The position numbers were made by a program, and so were the translations under genes. Positions 1-10,550 of a DNA stretch of 64,000 nucleotides are shown here, in pieces. Within the stretch, counting starts at the first letter, position 1, and each line of letters starts with the position of its first letter. This DNA is from Cladochytrium replicatum (Eukaryota > Chytridiomycota > Chytridiomycetes > Cladochytriales > Cladochytriaceae). Below the pieces are notes generated by a model that was not told the DNA's origin, ran no database searches, and saw only the letters and a program-made list of their open reading frames with translations. The stretch covers positions 41,198 through 105,197 of the forward strand of contig JAHLKD010000132.1 in the NCBI GenBank assembly GCA_025526935.1, given 5' to 3'.

Positions 1-279
1 CCCGGAGGTCGCTACATTATCATTGACAACGCCGCGGTGCCGGGCACCGACGTTGGAATCACCGCTCATTGGAACCGAATCGATGAGCTCAGCGTTGTTC
101 AACAGGTCACGAAGGCTGGTTTTGAATTCGTTGAAGAGTTCGCGTCCCTGAGAAACCCTAGCGATCCTCGTACCAGTCCAGCTGGCGAGTACAGTGATCG
201 CTTCCAGCTCAAGTTCATCAAACCCGGCGGCTCGGAGCAAATGGAAGCAGCAATGAGGTGTTTGGTTGGTCACTGGTGA
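1..279 (+). CDS. C-terminal end of a predicted SAM-dependent methyltransferase (COG4798-like), partial
   Basis: The frame is open from base 1 to a TGA at 277-279, so the 5' part lies outside the window. The visible ~92 residues start PGGRYIIIDNAA and contain a His-x-x-Arg-Ile-Asp stretch (HWNRID), an LRNPSDPRT segment and a final DRFQLKFIKP strand. I recognise this order from the C-terminal end of the small predicted methyltransferases of COG4798, where a G-G-x-hydrophobic strand is followed by HRID, LRNP and D-x-F-x-L-K-F-x-K-P. The SAM-binding half is not visible, so activity cannot be judged. Substrate unknown. The family call is by memory of the pattern and is moderate in confidence. Confidence 0.55.
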   Translation, partial: PGGRYIIIDNAAVPGTDVGITAHWNRIDELSVVQQVTKAGFEFVEEFASLRNPSDPRTSPAGEYSDRFQLKFIKPGGSEQMEAAMRCLVGHW

Positions 280-371
280 TCAGGTTCAAAACTTAGTAGT
301 TTAATTTTTGACGAGTATCGACTGCCAATCATTAGTGTTGATGGGGTTTGGTTAGTAGCAATACACATATT

Positions 372-2492
372 ATGATGGGCAACTGCCTTCGCCGAGGGAG
401 CAACAAAACTGTTTGTCCTGATTCAACCACGTCTTGCTCAAAGGATAACACCACACGAAAGGAGTCCGGAATTATCAGGGATGGAGATTACACAAGCGAC
501 GACGTTGAGAACTTTGATGAGATGCAGACAACAGCCAAGTCAGTAGCCCCTCACCCTAGCCCAACTCAGACAGGGAAGTTTCCGGTTGCAATTTTTCCAG
601 TTTCACCGATAATGGCATGGCCGTCGCCAATTGATCGGGTTAAAAACGTTTCCGAGTATAACTGCGAGTCCGAGACCACTTTAACCTGGCAAACCGGGGA
701 AAGCACCACCAGCTTACGTCCCAACGCTGTTCATGTTGCGGGAAGTGCATTTGCCCTGACTGGGAGCAGAAGGAGCTCTACAGCGTCTGCCATCGAGCCA
801 AAATCGGTGAATAGACTACAAGCAGTGTCGCGACAACAATCAGTGACTCCAGGTGGAATTGTGCCGGTTATTTCTAACTCGCCTCGCCATTCGATCACAG
901 GCGAGACAGTCGTTGGATCGAGGTCGACCGTGAATTTAACAAATCAACCAATTCTGGCCAATCCTCAAGTTCTTGATTGCAAGAATGACAGCCCGATTGA
1001 ACCAAGAGAACCTGAAAGCGAACGGTCAGGGGCCAAACCACCAGATGTTACGCTTGACAGCCAAATCTCCAATTCTGCCCTAACAGCATCCAGTTCCTTT
1101 GTTCGCCTAGTTGGAGCCGATGAGAAAGGACTTTCATTTGAAGATAGTAAGCCCTTCACTGCCGACGACATCATGAGAGGATTGGGATGGGAAACAAGGG
1201 AGTACAACCAATTCACTCCGTACCCTGACTATGCACCACCTGAGCTCGACAATACCGCCAGCACAATCTCAAGAACACAGAGAACTCGAAGTATGGATGT
1301 CGAGCGAATAGGCGTCATGTCACTTCCCAATTCCTCCTTGTTCACCCCACCTGCAACCACACCAATTGGAAGCATCGAGGCGCTCCCGAAAACTGTTCGA
1401 GTCGAAACCACCAAAACACCGCAGAAATCCTATGAAGAGCTGAGCAAGTCGTCTGAAGACCCCAATTCCAACGTGCTGACTCCAGCTACCAATGCAACCA
1501 CGACAAACGATCAGCTCCCGCTGTACACAGCTGAAGTCATTATCGGAGAGGTGATGAACAAGTATGCGCCGAACGACGAAGTGCTTTCGATGGAAGAATT
1601 TACTGCTTCCGCTGCATTCGGGGTACAGATCTCTCTCGATTACCCTGTAGCTCCCAAACCAACTGAGCAAACAACTGCAACCGCACTTCCAGCCACTCCG
1701 CCGAGCACGGGAAGTGCGCAAAAATCTCCTGTAGTAACGAAGCCTGCGGACACATCCTATCGATCCAGTCCCAAGCCTCCACGCAAGAAATCGCCTGCAG
1801 CCTCAACCCTTCCTGATCCATCAATACCAGCCCCAACACCCACCGACACACAAACGCATCCACAGCGAAGACACAGCGTTGGGAACGGAAGTGCAGCTGG
1901 GAACGAGAGCTCGACTGATTCGAACTTGCGAAACGAGCTCTTGCGGGAAATGCCAAGATTCGAGGTAGCCATCAAGCAATATATGGTTCCGGAGGTGTAC
2001 CATGCCGGACAGTACATTATCAAGAAGCACGAAATTGGCAAAGAAATGTACTTTATCGTGACGGGGAAAGTCGAGGTCGTTTCTGGGGATGGATCTACAG
2101 TGTACAGCACCATTCACAAGGGCTCATTTTTTGGTGAGTGAACCAGTGCGAATTATTTTAATATTTATCTCCATTCACTGCGCATGCGCAGGTGAGCTTG
2201 GTGTTCTATTCAATGTCCCCAGGACCGCATCTATCCGTGCAGTCGAAGACTGTGTTTTGATGGTGCTGACAAGGGACAGCTTAGAGGACGTCTTGCAATA
2301 CTTCCCAACAATTGCTGGTCGCTTTCGTGATGTTGCAGAGCAACGTATGAAGGAGGTCAACCGGAAGCGTTCGTACAGGCGGAAGATGGAGCTGAGAACG
2401 CACATGGACGCACTCGCAGGTATTTTAACCCTTTTTTCTGAAAAAGAAATACCAGTTAATGCTCAGGAGTAGAAGTTCCCGAAGCCGATTGA
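372..2492 (+). CDS. Cyclic-nucleotide-binding domain protein with long disordered N-terminus
   Basis: Three exons (372-2133, 2192-2419, 2467-2492) give 671 residues. Residues 1 to ~530 are Ser/Thr/Pro-rich and low in complexity. Residues ~535-660 form one cyclic-nucleotide-binding domain: the beta-roll segment EMYFIVTGKVEVV and a phosphate-binding cassette FGELGVLFNVPRTAS, with its Glu and Arg (about R598) present, followed by the C helix. Introns of 58 and 47 bases have clean GT-AG ends; the first splits a Gly codon inside the cassette. No transmembrane segments or second domain are seen, so it is not a channel or a standard PKA regulatory subunit. ATG 375 gives MGNC, which resembles a dual-acylation N-terminus but does not fit the strict myristoylation pattern. 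The ligand (cAMP or cGMP) is unknown. Confidence 0.75.
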
Positions 2493-2804
2493 GCTTCCAA
2501 TGAAAATTTTTTTACATATGTTTCTCACATACAAATGCGGGTTAAAAAACACATGTTGTGATTGGCGAATCGGAACCAACATGTGATTCGGAAGTCTATC
2601 TTTGTTTGGGTTCACTCATCCGAAGTAAGGCCTTGATTCTGCTCGATCTACCGTCTTCGCATTCCTACTGTTCCACCCTCTTGGCACCGAACATCCACAG
2701 TTGCCAGTCTGGATCCCTTCGCCCTCAGCTTCATCCAGACGAATAATCAGCAGCTGTTAATTCTGTTTAATCTACCGCTCATAATACCCAGGAGTACACT
2801 TTCC
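2493..2804. other. Intergenic spacer
   Basis: This 312-base stretch lies between the cyclic-nucleotide-binding gene and the FHA-RING gene. I see no convincing coding frame. It should hold the 3' end of the first gene and the promoter of the second. Confidence 0.5.
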
Positions 2805-4532
2805 ATGACCTCTCAAGCACCTCCCGAAGAGCCCCGACTTGACGTGGTCTCTGGGAATGGGCCAACCCCCGTGCACATACAGCTCGTGCCGTTTGCAGAA
2901 GGACCTGATCCAAAACCTACTCTCAAGGAGGTTGTCGATCGGAAGATGAAAGAAGGGCAAACTATGAGGATTGGACGACAGGTCGTGAGAGAGGGACAGC
3001 CTACTGGGAGAGCGGCAAACCCATTGCTTCAAGGGGTCGATGTGTGGTTTACGTCCAAAGTTGTTAGTAGAAATCATGCAGAGATGTGGTTGAAGGATAA
3101 TCAGGTAAGCGCATACCACAAACAATCTGCACTGGTAGCTCAGAGAGCTGTTACAGGTCTACATCAAAGACATTGGCAGCTCATCAGGAACATTTCTAAA
3201 CAAGATGCGACTAAGCCCATCTGGGAAAGAGAGTAGGCCGTACCCGATCAAGGAGGGTGACGTTGTTCAATTTGGAATCGATTACAAGGGAAAACAAGAA
3301 GGTGCGACAACTTTTGCAGCAAGTTATCCTGTGCTGCAGTATAACTTACAACTCGTCACCAGACATATATAAAAGCATCGTGGTGAAGATACAGTTCTAC
3401 GACCAGTCGTGGATAGTACAGCAGCGGAAGCGAGCAAACCCAGTGAGGTATATTGCCAATCGCTTCACTTTTGCGATCAATTGTCGACCAACCGTCTTCT
3501 CTACATAGGTTCAAGAATGCTCTAACTGCCCTTCTTGCTGCAACAAACCCCTACGGATCAACCAAAACTGAGGAGGAAAATGCCGAAGACTCACAATCAA
3601 CGGACTGCTGCATATGCATTGGTCCCATCGGTCCCTACCAGGCACTCTTCATAGCGCCATGCTCACACTGCTTCCATTACAAATGCGTCGGCGTTTTGAT
3701 CGCCCAGTCATCCATGTTCCAATGCCCACTCTGCAGACAAGTTGCGAATCTAGCAGCGTCAGTCAGTATGGAGTCACTCTACGATTCTGCGGACGAGCAG
3801 GAAAACCGTAATAGAGAGGACCACCCTGTCGAGATGCAGCCAAACCGCTCTGGGAACGATACAGATGTCGAACAGGCTCGCCGAGAGGAAGAGGATGGTG
3901 CTTTTCCTGGTGACAATACTCCGCGAGAGAGGAACTCACAGTTTGGTTTCGTTCACGGGACGGTGACCCCGCCAACGGGCCGCGCAAATGAGTATGGTGC
4001 GACTTTAACGGCGGGTTTGAACCGGTCGACAACGACTCCTGCAGGTGCAACCACAGACGGTAGCGGGTCTAACGGGGACGAAGGAGTTGACAGTGCAGAC
4101 GAGGCCTCTCACAGTGTTCATCAGCGCGCTCCCGTTTCAAGGGAAGGGACTCCGGAGGGTTCGGGGAAGCACGCGGTTGCCAGACGCGCACGAGCGGGAT
4201 CAAACGGTAATGAACTCGGAGTTTCCGCAGGCAGCTCTCCAAACACTCCGACGAAACGTCGCCACAGCATCACCAACAAACTGAATGCTTTCCTCGGCCG
4301 AAAAGCCCACAACTCGAGCGACCACCACCTCACTGCTGCTGTGATAGCTGCCACATCTGGATCTGCTCAGCAGGCGGGAAGCACTGCAGGATCAATTGCA
4401 CAAACACCCAACGAAAGCCCAAGGATGAAGAGGAAAGGAAATGATGGCGCGGGAAATTATCACCACAGAGTTCCGAGGAGTAAGAATGCAAGCCAGGAGG
4501 AGCTGATGGCTGGCCCATCCGGGCACCATTAG
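2805..4532 (+). CDS. FHA-RING E3 ubiquitin ligase, Dma1/Chfr type
   Basis: Four exons (2805-3104, 3157-3301, 3363-3447, 3509-4532) give 517 residues. Residues ~40-150 form an FHA domain: [19 protein letters not shown], then [15 protein letters not shown] and the strand [16 protein letters not shown]2-like finger follows at ~210-257, with [13 protein letters not shown] and CPLC supplying the zinc ligands in C3H2C3 order. The tail is long and Ser/Thr-rich. FHA plus RING in this order is the arrangement of fungal Dma1/Dma2 and animal Chfr, which bind phosphothreonine proteins and ubiquitinate mitotic or septation regulators; that role is inferred from the family. The introns are 52, 61 and 61 bases. 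The second falls between FHA strands and the third just before the RING. The stop codon is TAG. Confidence 0.85.
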
Positions 4533-5009
4533 CAGAACCATTAACATATTTTTAGATAAAATATATATTAAATCGAAAGAATAGATAAAATATACATTAA
4601 ATCGAAAGAGGAGTTCGCAGTTTGGCCGTGGGAGCGTGGGAATGCAGCTCCCATGAATGGGTCAGCCTCGGCCAATTTTACAGCCGAGCCAATCTCCATA
4701 TGTGGAGAATACCAACTGGCATTTGGGATTACCATGTGTGATATGCGAGACCGATCCAATATAATCCGATCGATGGATGCTAGTGAGCAGCTCGGAGACT
4801 TCCATTTTAGTTTAGCATAAGGTTAAGGGACAACTTCAACCACTTCCGTCCCCACGTGTCGGACTTCCATCAGCTTTGCGGCGGTGGTGAAACATTCGCA
4901 TTCCTAGCGCCATTCATGAAATAAACTACAATATTTCAATATTTCGGTGTGGGTCTAGCTGAAACGCCTCGACTGCTCGGCTGTCGTTGAACCATCCGCC
5001 CAAACAGCC
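4533..5009. other. Intergenic spacer with a tandem duplication
   Basis: A 29-base unit is duplicated at 4553-4610 just after the FHA-RING stop codon, in an AT-rich stretch that could carry the polyadenylation signal. The rest (4611-5009) shows no supported gene and should contain the F-box gene promoter. Confidence 0.5.
4553..4610. repeat. Two-copy 29-base direct repeat
   Basis: The unit beginning TAGATAAAATATA and ending ATCGAAAGA appears at 4553-4581 and again at 4582-4610, with a T/C difference in the middle and a different last base. It sits about 20 bases past a stop codon. Confidence 0.85.
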
Positions 5010-7017
5010 ATGTCGTCGCCACTCCCACCAGAAGTGGTTGCTGTGATTGTCGAGCATGTTGCCCACCTGCACCGATCCTCCGCCAGCCTCCTATCACAAA
5101 ACTCATCTTCTCTGAAAGCACGATCGACTGCCACATCGTCTGATGATGCTGTCATGAAAGCTCTCCTGAAAGATTTGGCTGCATGCGCCATTGTGTCCCA
5201 AAGCTGGCAACTTGGGTCAGTGTTCTTGGACTTCATTTGGGAAACTTCAAAAACTCATTATTTCCCAAAAACTCATTATTTCCATCAGAACAACCCCTGT
5301 ACTTTATCGTGAAGTCCAATTTTCCCGGTTGTCGTCCTTCAAGCAGTTTCTCAATAGTTTTGCCCTTCCGGCACCACCACAAGCGATAGCCACTGAGGAA
5401 AGCACATCACTCAACGCTCAGGACGTAACAGCGCTTGTGCGCTCCGAGTCTACAAGTACCGTCTCCGGAGTGCATGGAGTAGCATCTTGTGCCCCTTTGA
5501 GTTTGCGTCGCACTGTTGTCCGCCTTCCGTTATGGCGCGCGTCATATATCCGCACTCTGATCTTCGCGTTCTCGAGTGAAGCGGACCGCTTCGGACTCGA
5601 GCCGGCGGATCTTGTGCGACTCACAGTGTCACTGCCTGGCTTACGCACCCTTGATCTGGGTATCTGCAACTTAACAGCCATTGAAATGTGTACAGTAGTT
5701 CATGGTGCCGCTATGGGAGGTGGACGTTTGCTCTCTCTCAAGCTCAGCCATGGTTATCGGTTGTCAAAATCGCTCGCACAAGTACTCGGCAACGTCACAC
5801 TTATCAACGAGCCTGACGCCCCACCTCCTTTACATGTGCGCTTGGATCCCGAGTCTTCGTCGCAGCCTCCTTCTGGCAACTCCATAGCACTCCCTGGGAG
5901 GACCGCTCTGGTCCCACCGGCGTTCGGGCAGCAGTCGGAGGAAGGTAGCGCGGTCAAAACGTCACCGTCGCCGTTTACTTTGGTGCGGAACTACCACTGC
6001 GGGCTCGCATACACCGTTCTCTCGTCACTGGCGTTGCTCGAATGTCTACATCTGACAAATTGCTACCACCTCTCGTCTGACGAGATGTCGAAGCTGATGC
6101 ACGCCTTCCCCGGACTGAAGAAATTGTCGCTTGCTGGATGTGGACCTGCAGCCGCGGACGGTGTCGTCGAAGCTATCGCCGAAACCTGTGTAAATCTCGT
6201 TGACCTCGACTTGTCAGAATGCCATTTCATTGAGGACGCAAGTGTAACGCGACTTGCTGATAATCTCGGCGACCGTCTGAAGCGATTGAACTTACACTAC
6301 TGCGATCTCGTAACAGATCGCGGTGTTTCGCATCTCAGCAAGCGGTGCATCAAATTGGAGGCACTGGACGTGGCCAACTGTGATGTCGGAGATGTTACAA
6401 TACGCGAGATCGCAAACAATCTCTCGGATACATTACAGAGCCTCAACATCCGTGAGTGCTATAGGGTATGTAGAGATACCATTTTCCTTTTATTGTATAT
6501 TGATCTGACTTCTGCTGTCCGATAGATCACGGACTCTTCGATCGTCTACCTCTTCCAACGTGCTACTAAACTCAAGTCGGTGGATTTATCATTCACAAAC
6601 ATCACTGACTCTTCTCTACGAGAACTTGGAAACACTAAACTTCACCCTCGGCAACTACAAGAACTGGCTCTGATTGCCTGCCGAGGCGTTTCTGTCTGCG
6701 CCATATTCCAAGCAGCCCGTGGGTGCCCACGTCTTCAGCGCGTATGGATCCGTCGATGCAGACAAATGTGGGCCTCCACAAAGTCTTCCCACCACAGACA
6801 CAACGAGTCGGATGCTCAAAGAGAGAGAGTTCCGCCGCTAAAAGAGTTTCTGCATATGTATCCGAACATCTCTGTGGATGTTGACGTTGATGTGGATGTT
6901 GAGTACGATGGGGGAAATGGGGAAGACGACGCGAACGAAGGGGGGTGTGGTGAATGCGACTTTGATGCTCTGATGCGTAATCTGCTCGCAGCAAGCGTTG
7001 GTCCGAATCTACCGTGA
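5010..7017 (+). CDS. F-box and leucine-rich-repeat protein
   Basis: Three exons (5010-5215, 5289-6465, 6526-7017) give 624 residues. The first ~70 residues look like an F-box: LPPEVVAVIVEHVA, then a helix ending in CAIVSQSWQLG. Residues ~280-530 hold at least eight cysteine-containing LRRs of the type L-x-x-L-x-L-x-x-C-x-x-I/L-x-D, for example LVDLDLSECHFIEDAS and LNIRECYR. A (VD)n run, VDVDVDVDV, and an acidic tail follow. F-box/LRR proteins are substrate adaptors of SCF ubiquitin ligases; the substrate here is unknown. The introns are 73 and 60 bases. The first contains a short duplicated stretch, ACTCATTATTTCC. The ~120-residue loop between ~60 and 280 has no recognised domain. Confidence 0.85.
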
Positions 7018-7169
7018 CGGACATTTACAAATTCTTACTGCTCGCCTCTTATTGCTTGCCAGACATTCTTGCCAACTTGTTATACTGGCAAATCGCTAAC
7101 CTCAGATATTTGATTTTCGAAGGACTTATTTTTTTTGCCCTCCATTTATGGCCTGCTACATGATTTCTT

Positions 7170-8400
7170 ATGACCCCATTTCGCTTTAATAAAATAGATA
7201 CATTTCAAGAAGCTTTTCACATTCGTGGCGTAATGAATGTATCCGACCTTTCGAAGGACTGGCAACATCTGGTCGCTGCCGTCAACAGCAGGAACAAGGC
7301 GCTCACTTCATCATTGCTCAAAGAGATCGTTGAATGTGCTGGGAACCAAGAAGACACGACACCGTCTTTAGCCGAGTATGAAAGGGCTGCGATTCCGCTT
7401 CTGCGATCCAGAAAGACAAATCGCAGCGAGGACACTCTGTTACACTTTGCCGCTAGGACACGGTCCGTCGACATGATTTCGCTTTTACTCTTGCATGGAG
7501 CAGATGCGAATGCACGAAATGTCCACATGAGAACCCCACTTTTCGAATGTGTGGAAAGCGTAGATTGCGTCAAGCTTCTTCTCGAATCCGGGGCAGATCC
7601 GTCGGGTCTTAAGCATGGCACATGGACTCCACTAATGCAAGCATGCATCAAAGGGGCGACAGATGTCGTAGACGTGCTGCTTGCTACCGGACAAGCGTTT
7701 CCGTTCTTGCAAAACAAGGACGGATGGACAGTCATGCATCTTGCGGCTCGGGAAGGGAATCTTGATATAGCCAAGAGTGTGGTCTCGCATACTGGCGACG
7801 AGATCATTTACGTCAAGGCACGGAGCGGTCGGACAGCGATGCACATCGCAGCGACGAATGCTAAGAGAGAGTTTATGGACTGGGTGTCTTCTGTCGACGT
7901 CAACGGGCGACTGCTTGGGGAAACGGACGCAAGCGGATGCACGCCTCTTCACTACGCAGCGGCATCGGGCGATGTCAGCACGCTGAGAGATGTGATTGCA
8001 CTGGGAGGAGATTGGTCTGAGTTCGATTCGGCTGGGAGATCGTTGATGCATTTTGCTGCAATGTCGAAATCTGTTGAAATGGTTCATTTCGTCACAACAC
8101 TCACGCCTCATTCTGATAACTGGGACCGAGGTGATGACGTAGAAGGATTCACACCATTGCACCTTGCCGCCAAAGAAGGTGATGTAGAAGTTGTGAGAGC
8201 GCTGGTTGAATTACGGTGCTGTTCGCCCAGCGGTCTCGATAAGCGCCGAAGAACTCCTCTCGATGTTGGTGAGTCACAGCATGAGCATTGGTGAACGTAC
8301 AGCGCTAATGTACCGTCAACGATCAGCTTCGGAGTGGAAACGTAGCCCAACTGTAGAATACTTGGAGCTCGCATCAATGAAGGAAAGTGATGTGGTGTGA
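7170..8400 (+). CDS. Ankyrin-repeat protein
   Basis: Two exons (7170-8268 and 8327-8400) give 390 residues. About seven ankyrin repeats run from residue ~85 to 365; clear ones are DTLLHFAARTRSVDMISLLL, GWTVMHLAAREGNLDIAKSV, GCTPLHYAAASGDVSTLRDV and GFTPLHLAAKEGDVEVVRAL. The C-terminal exon completes the last repeat (LDVASEWKRS) after a 58-base intron. ATG 7233 (MNVSDLSKD) is an alternative start giving 369 residues. It may be the true one, because the upstream 60 bases are AT-rich and include AATAAAA. No other domain is present, so only a protein-binding role can be proposed. Confidence 0.8.
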
Positions 8401-9204
8401 CAAACGATATTTTGGTAATGAGTAAAGTGATAAACAGAGGTACAATATTCGTGCGCCAAGTCAGGCGGTAAGTGCGAATGAGAATGGAGTCCCCTCAGCG
8501 TTCAATCGATCTGAAACGTTGGGATGGATCTATTCCCACTCCCCTACCACTGAGTTGACCGAATCCTTCTGATATCATAATGTGGAGACGAAAAAATCAA
8601 GGCCAACTTCGTTCTGTCGCACAGAGGGACGAGGGCTTTTTAAAAGGACTGGCCCCAGGGCGGGCGGGCGGAAGTGGCCGAAGCCGTCTGGATTTTGCAC
8701 CGCGTGTGACACCAGATTTTATTTTACCAATAGGTTTGAATTTTTTGTGGCCCGTTCAGTCAGACGTCACGGCAGACCAACCTTTCCGCAAAGAAGTCCA
8801 TTCGTTCAAACCTCGGCACCACAAATGAAAAGCGCCACACTTCCCACACTTTCGGTCACCGGACAAAGCTAGATGCCGCCGTTGGCAAATTGGATGATTT
8901 TCAAATTTCAAGTCTTTCAGAAAATCCCGTGGGCGATGTGATGTCCGAATTGCCGCTGCACCGAAACTTCGGAATGATTATCAGCAAAGTAACCAGGGAC
9001 CGGGACGTTTTTAAAATGGTCTGTGGTTTGTGTGTTCAACATAAACCATTTTAACATGCCGCAACTATCGACGTTACCCTCGACGTTGTGCTTACACCGT
9101 CTTTGCAACCTGAAAAAAATAAATAGGGGGAGAAGGGTGACTAAGATTAAAACATCTGGTATCTCAAGACAGCCCCCCTAATACCAATCCATTTTTTTGG
9201 TAGT
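8401..9204 (+). pseudogene. Unresolved stretch with a FYVE-like zinc-finger remnant
   Basis: At ~8690-8830 one frame reads GFCTACDTRFYF, then RRHGR in the same frame and, in a shifted frame, FRKEVHSFKP. This is the order of a FYVE finger (CxxC...F.F...RRHHCR..FC..HSS), but the frame breaks and several Cys are missing. Bases ~8866-9054 are open in another frame (LDDFQISSLSENPVGDVMS, ending CVQHKPF). No start, intron chain or complete product could be assembled. It may be a decayed gene or badly placed exons. Confidence 0.25.
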
Positions 9205-10378
9205 TTATCCACACAGCTACGACCCCAATCGAAAAAGACAAAGGTCTCACTTAAAAATGAGTTTCAGCAGTTTGAGGATCAGATCCGATCACGCAAATTC
9301 AATTACGTCAGGAAGGGGGACTCTCTCAGCACTGCGGTGACAGATTCGCCGGAAGGAAAAGCGAACTTCAAGAAGGCAACCGTGTCCAAAATGGACTTCC
9401 TAGAGCTGTGGATCTTGTCGAACTATTGTTCACATCTTGGTAGGGAAAGGAGCATAAGGATCGTTTGCTATCCGTGCCCCCACGTCCAACCACGCATCTA
9501 CTGCTGGCTACTGCCGGGATGGGATAATCAGCGCCCCTTTCAGTTTCGGAACACGCTCAACGGCTCGATCCTTCGTCAGATTGGCGTCGAAGAAGCCCAA
9601 AGGCTCGGAGCTACTTCATTCACGAACGAGTATATTCTTAGATTCACCACCACGCCCCCCGGGACTTTGTATATGAACAGGTTTGATGGCATTGTATGGA
9701 TTATCTTTCATTGTGCTAACAAAGTCAGGAGATTGGACTGACAACGACCACGTAACAGGACCCTGATAGTGCGGTAGCCCCTCCGTTTCCAGACAACATC
9801 GAAGCGTTCTTGAAAGAGTCCGAATCGGCCAGCGGCTCGGTCGCATTCTTTGGCCTGGTTCTATGCTTGCAGTTGTGTTCTCGCCTCGGAACCAACAACT
9901 CTGATCTCCAAATGCGTCAAGGGTATTCTTTCAATACCATGTGCGATGATTGTATCCACCAAGGCCATGCTATCCGACGCCGTGATTCCCGACGTGAGCA
10001 ATCCTCTTCACAGATGCTCTCCTCTCGCATTCCTTCCCCTTTCCAGGATGCATAGTGGTAGTCCACCATGGATGTTCGGGTACTACAACTTATGCGTTGT
10101 TGTGCGCGGTTACACGCTCACACAGACGAATAAACTCACAGACCGACCTGCTGTCAGTCTGATATTGCCCTGTCACCAAGATCAGCCTTTTTAGGCAGCC
10201 GTGCGTGGTGCATCTTCTGACGGCTTCACCTGCACAGTTGACACCCAGAGGAGTTACACCGGTGGGTATTGAAATTGCCGGAGATGGAGGAAACGTCATG
10301 CGGGAAACGTGCGAATTATATCTGTCCCGCGATGCGCAAGGAAAACAGAGTTGCACGGGATGGTTATCTCGAAATTGA
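9205..10378 (+). other. Probable exons of an unrecognised gene
   Basis: Three stretches look coding. The first, ~9205-9680, is open without a stop (segments KVSLKNEFQQFEDQI and KATVSKMDFLELW, ending EYILRFTTTPPGTL). The second, ~9760-9870, has PPFPDNIEAFLKESESAS and then a hydrophobic run. The third, 10194-10378, follows a TTTTTAG acceptor (GVTPVGIEIAGDGGNVMRE, ending WLSRN and TGA). I could not join them in phase with confidence and do not recognise the family. A hydrophobic middle suggests a membrane protein. It could also be a gene in decay, continuous with the FYVE-like remnant upstream. Confidence 0.35.
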
Positions 10379-10550
10379 TCAGTTAAAGAAACCTATGGGT
10401 TGCAGATATGAAGCCCGATTTATTCTTTCAGATTTTTGAGTGATACAATTTTCCAGCTGCTTTTCGGTTGGCAATTTGAACTAAATGCCAATCGAGAATG
10501 GCCATAAGAACCGATACACCAAACAAATTGAATTGGAAAAACACAATTGA

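Noticed and set aside
1229-2113. Several overlapping minus-strand frames across the cyclic-nucleotide-binding gene
   Set aside because: They are shadows of the Ser/Pro-rich coding sequence; no motifs or splice logic.
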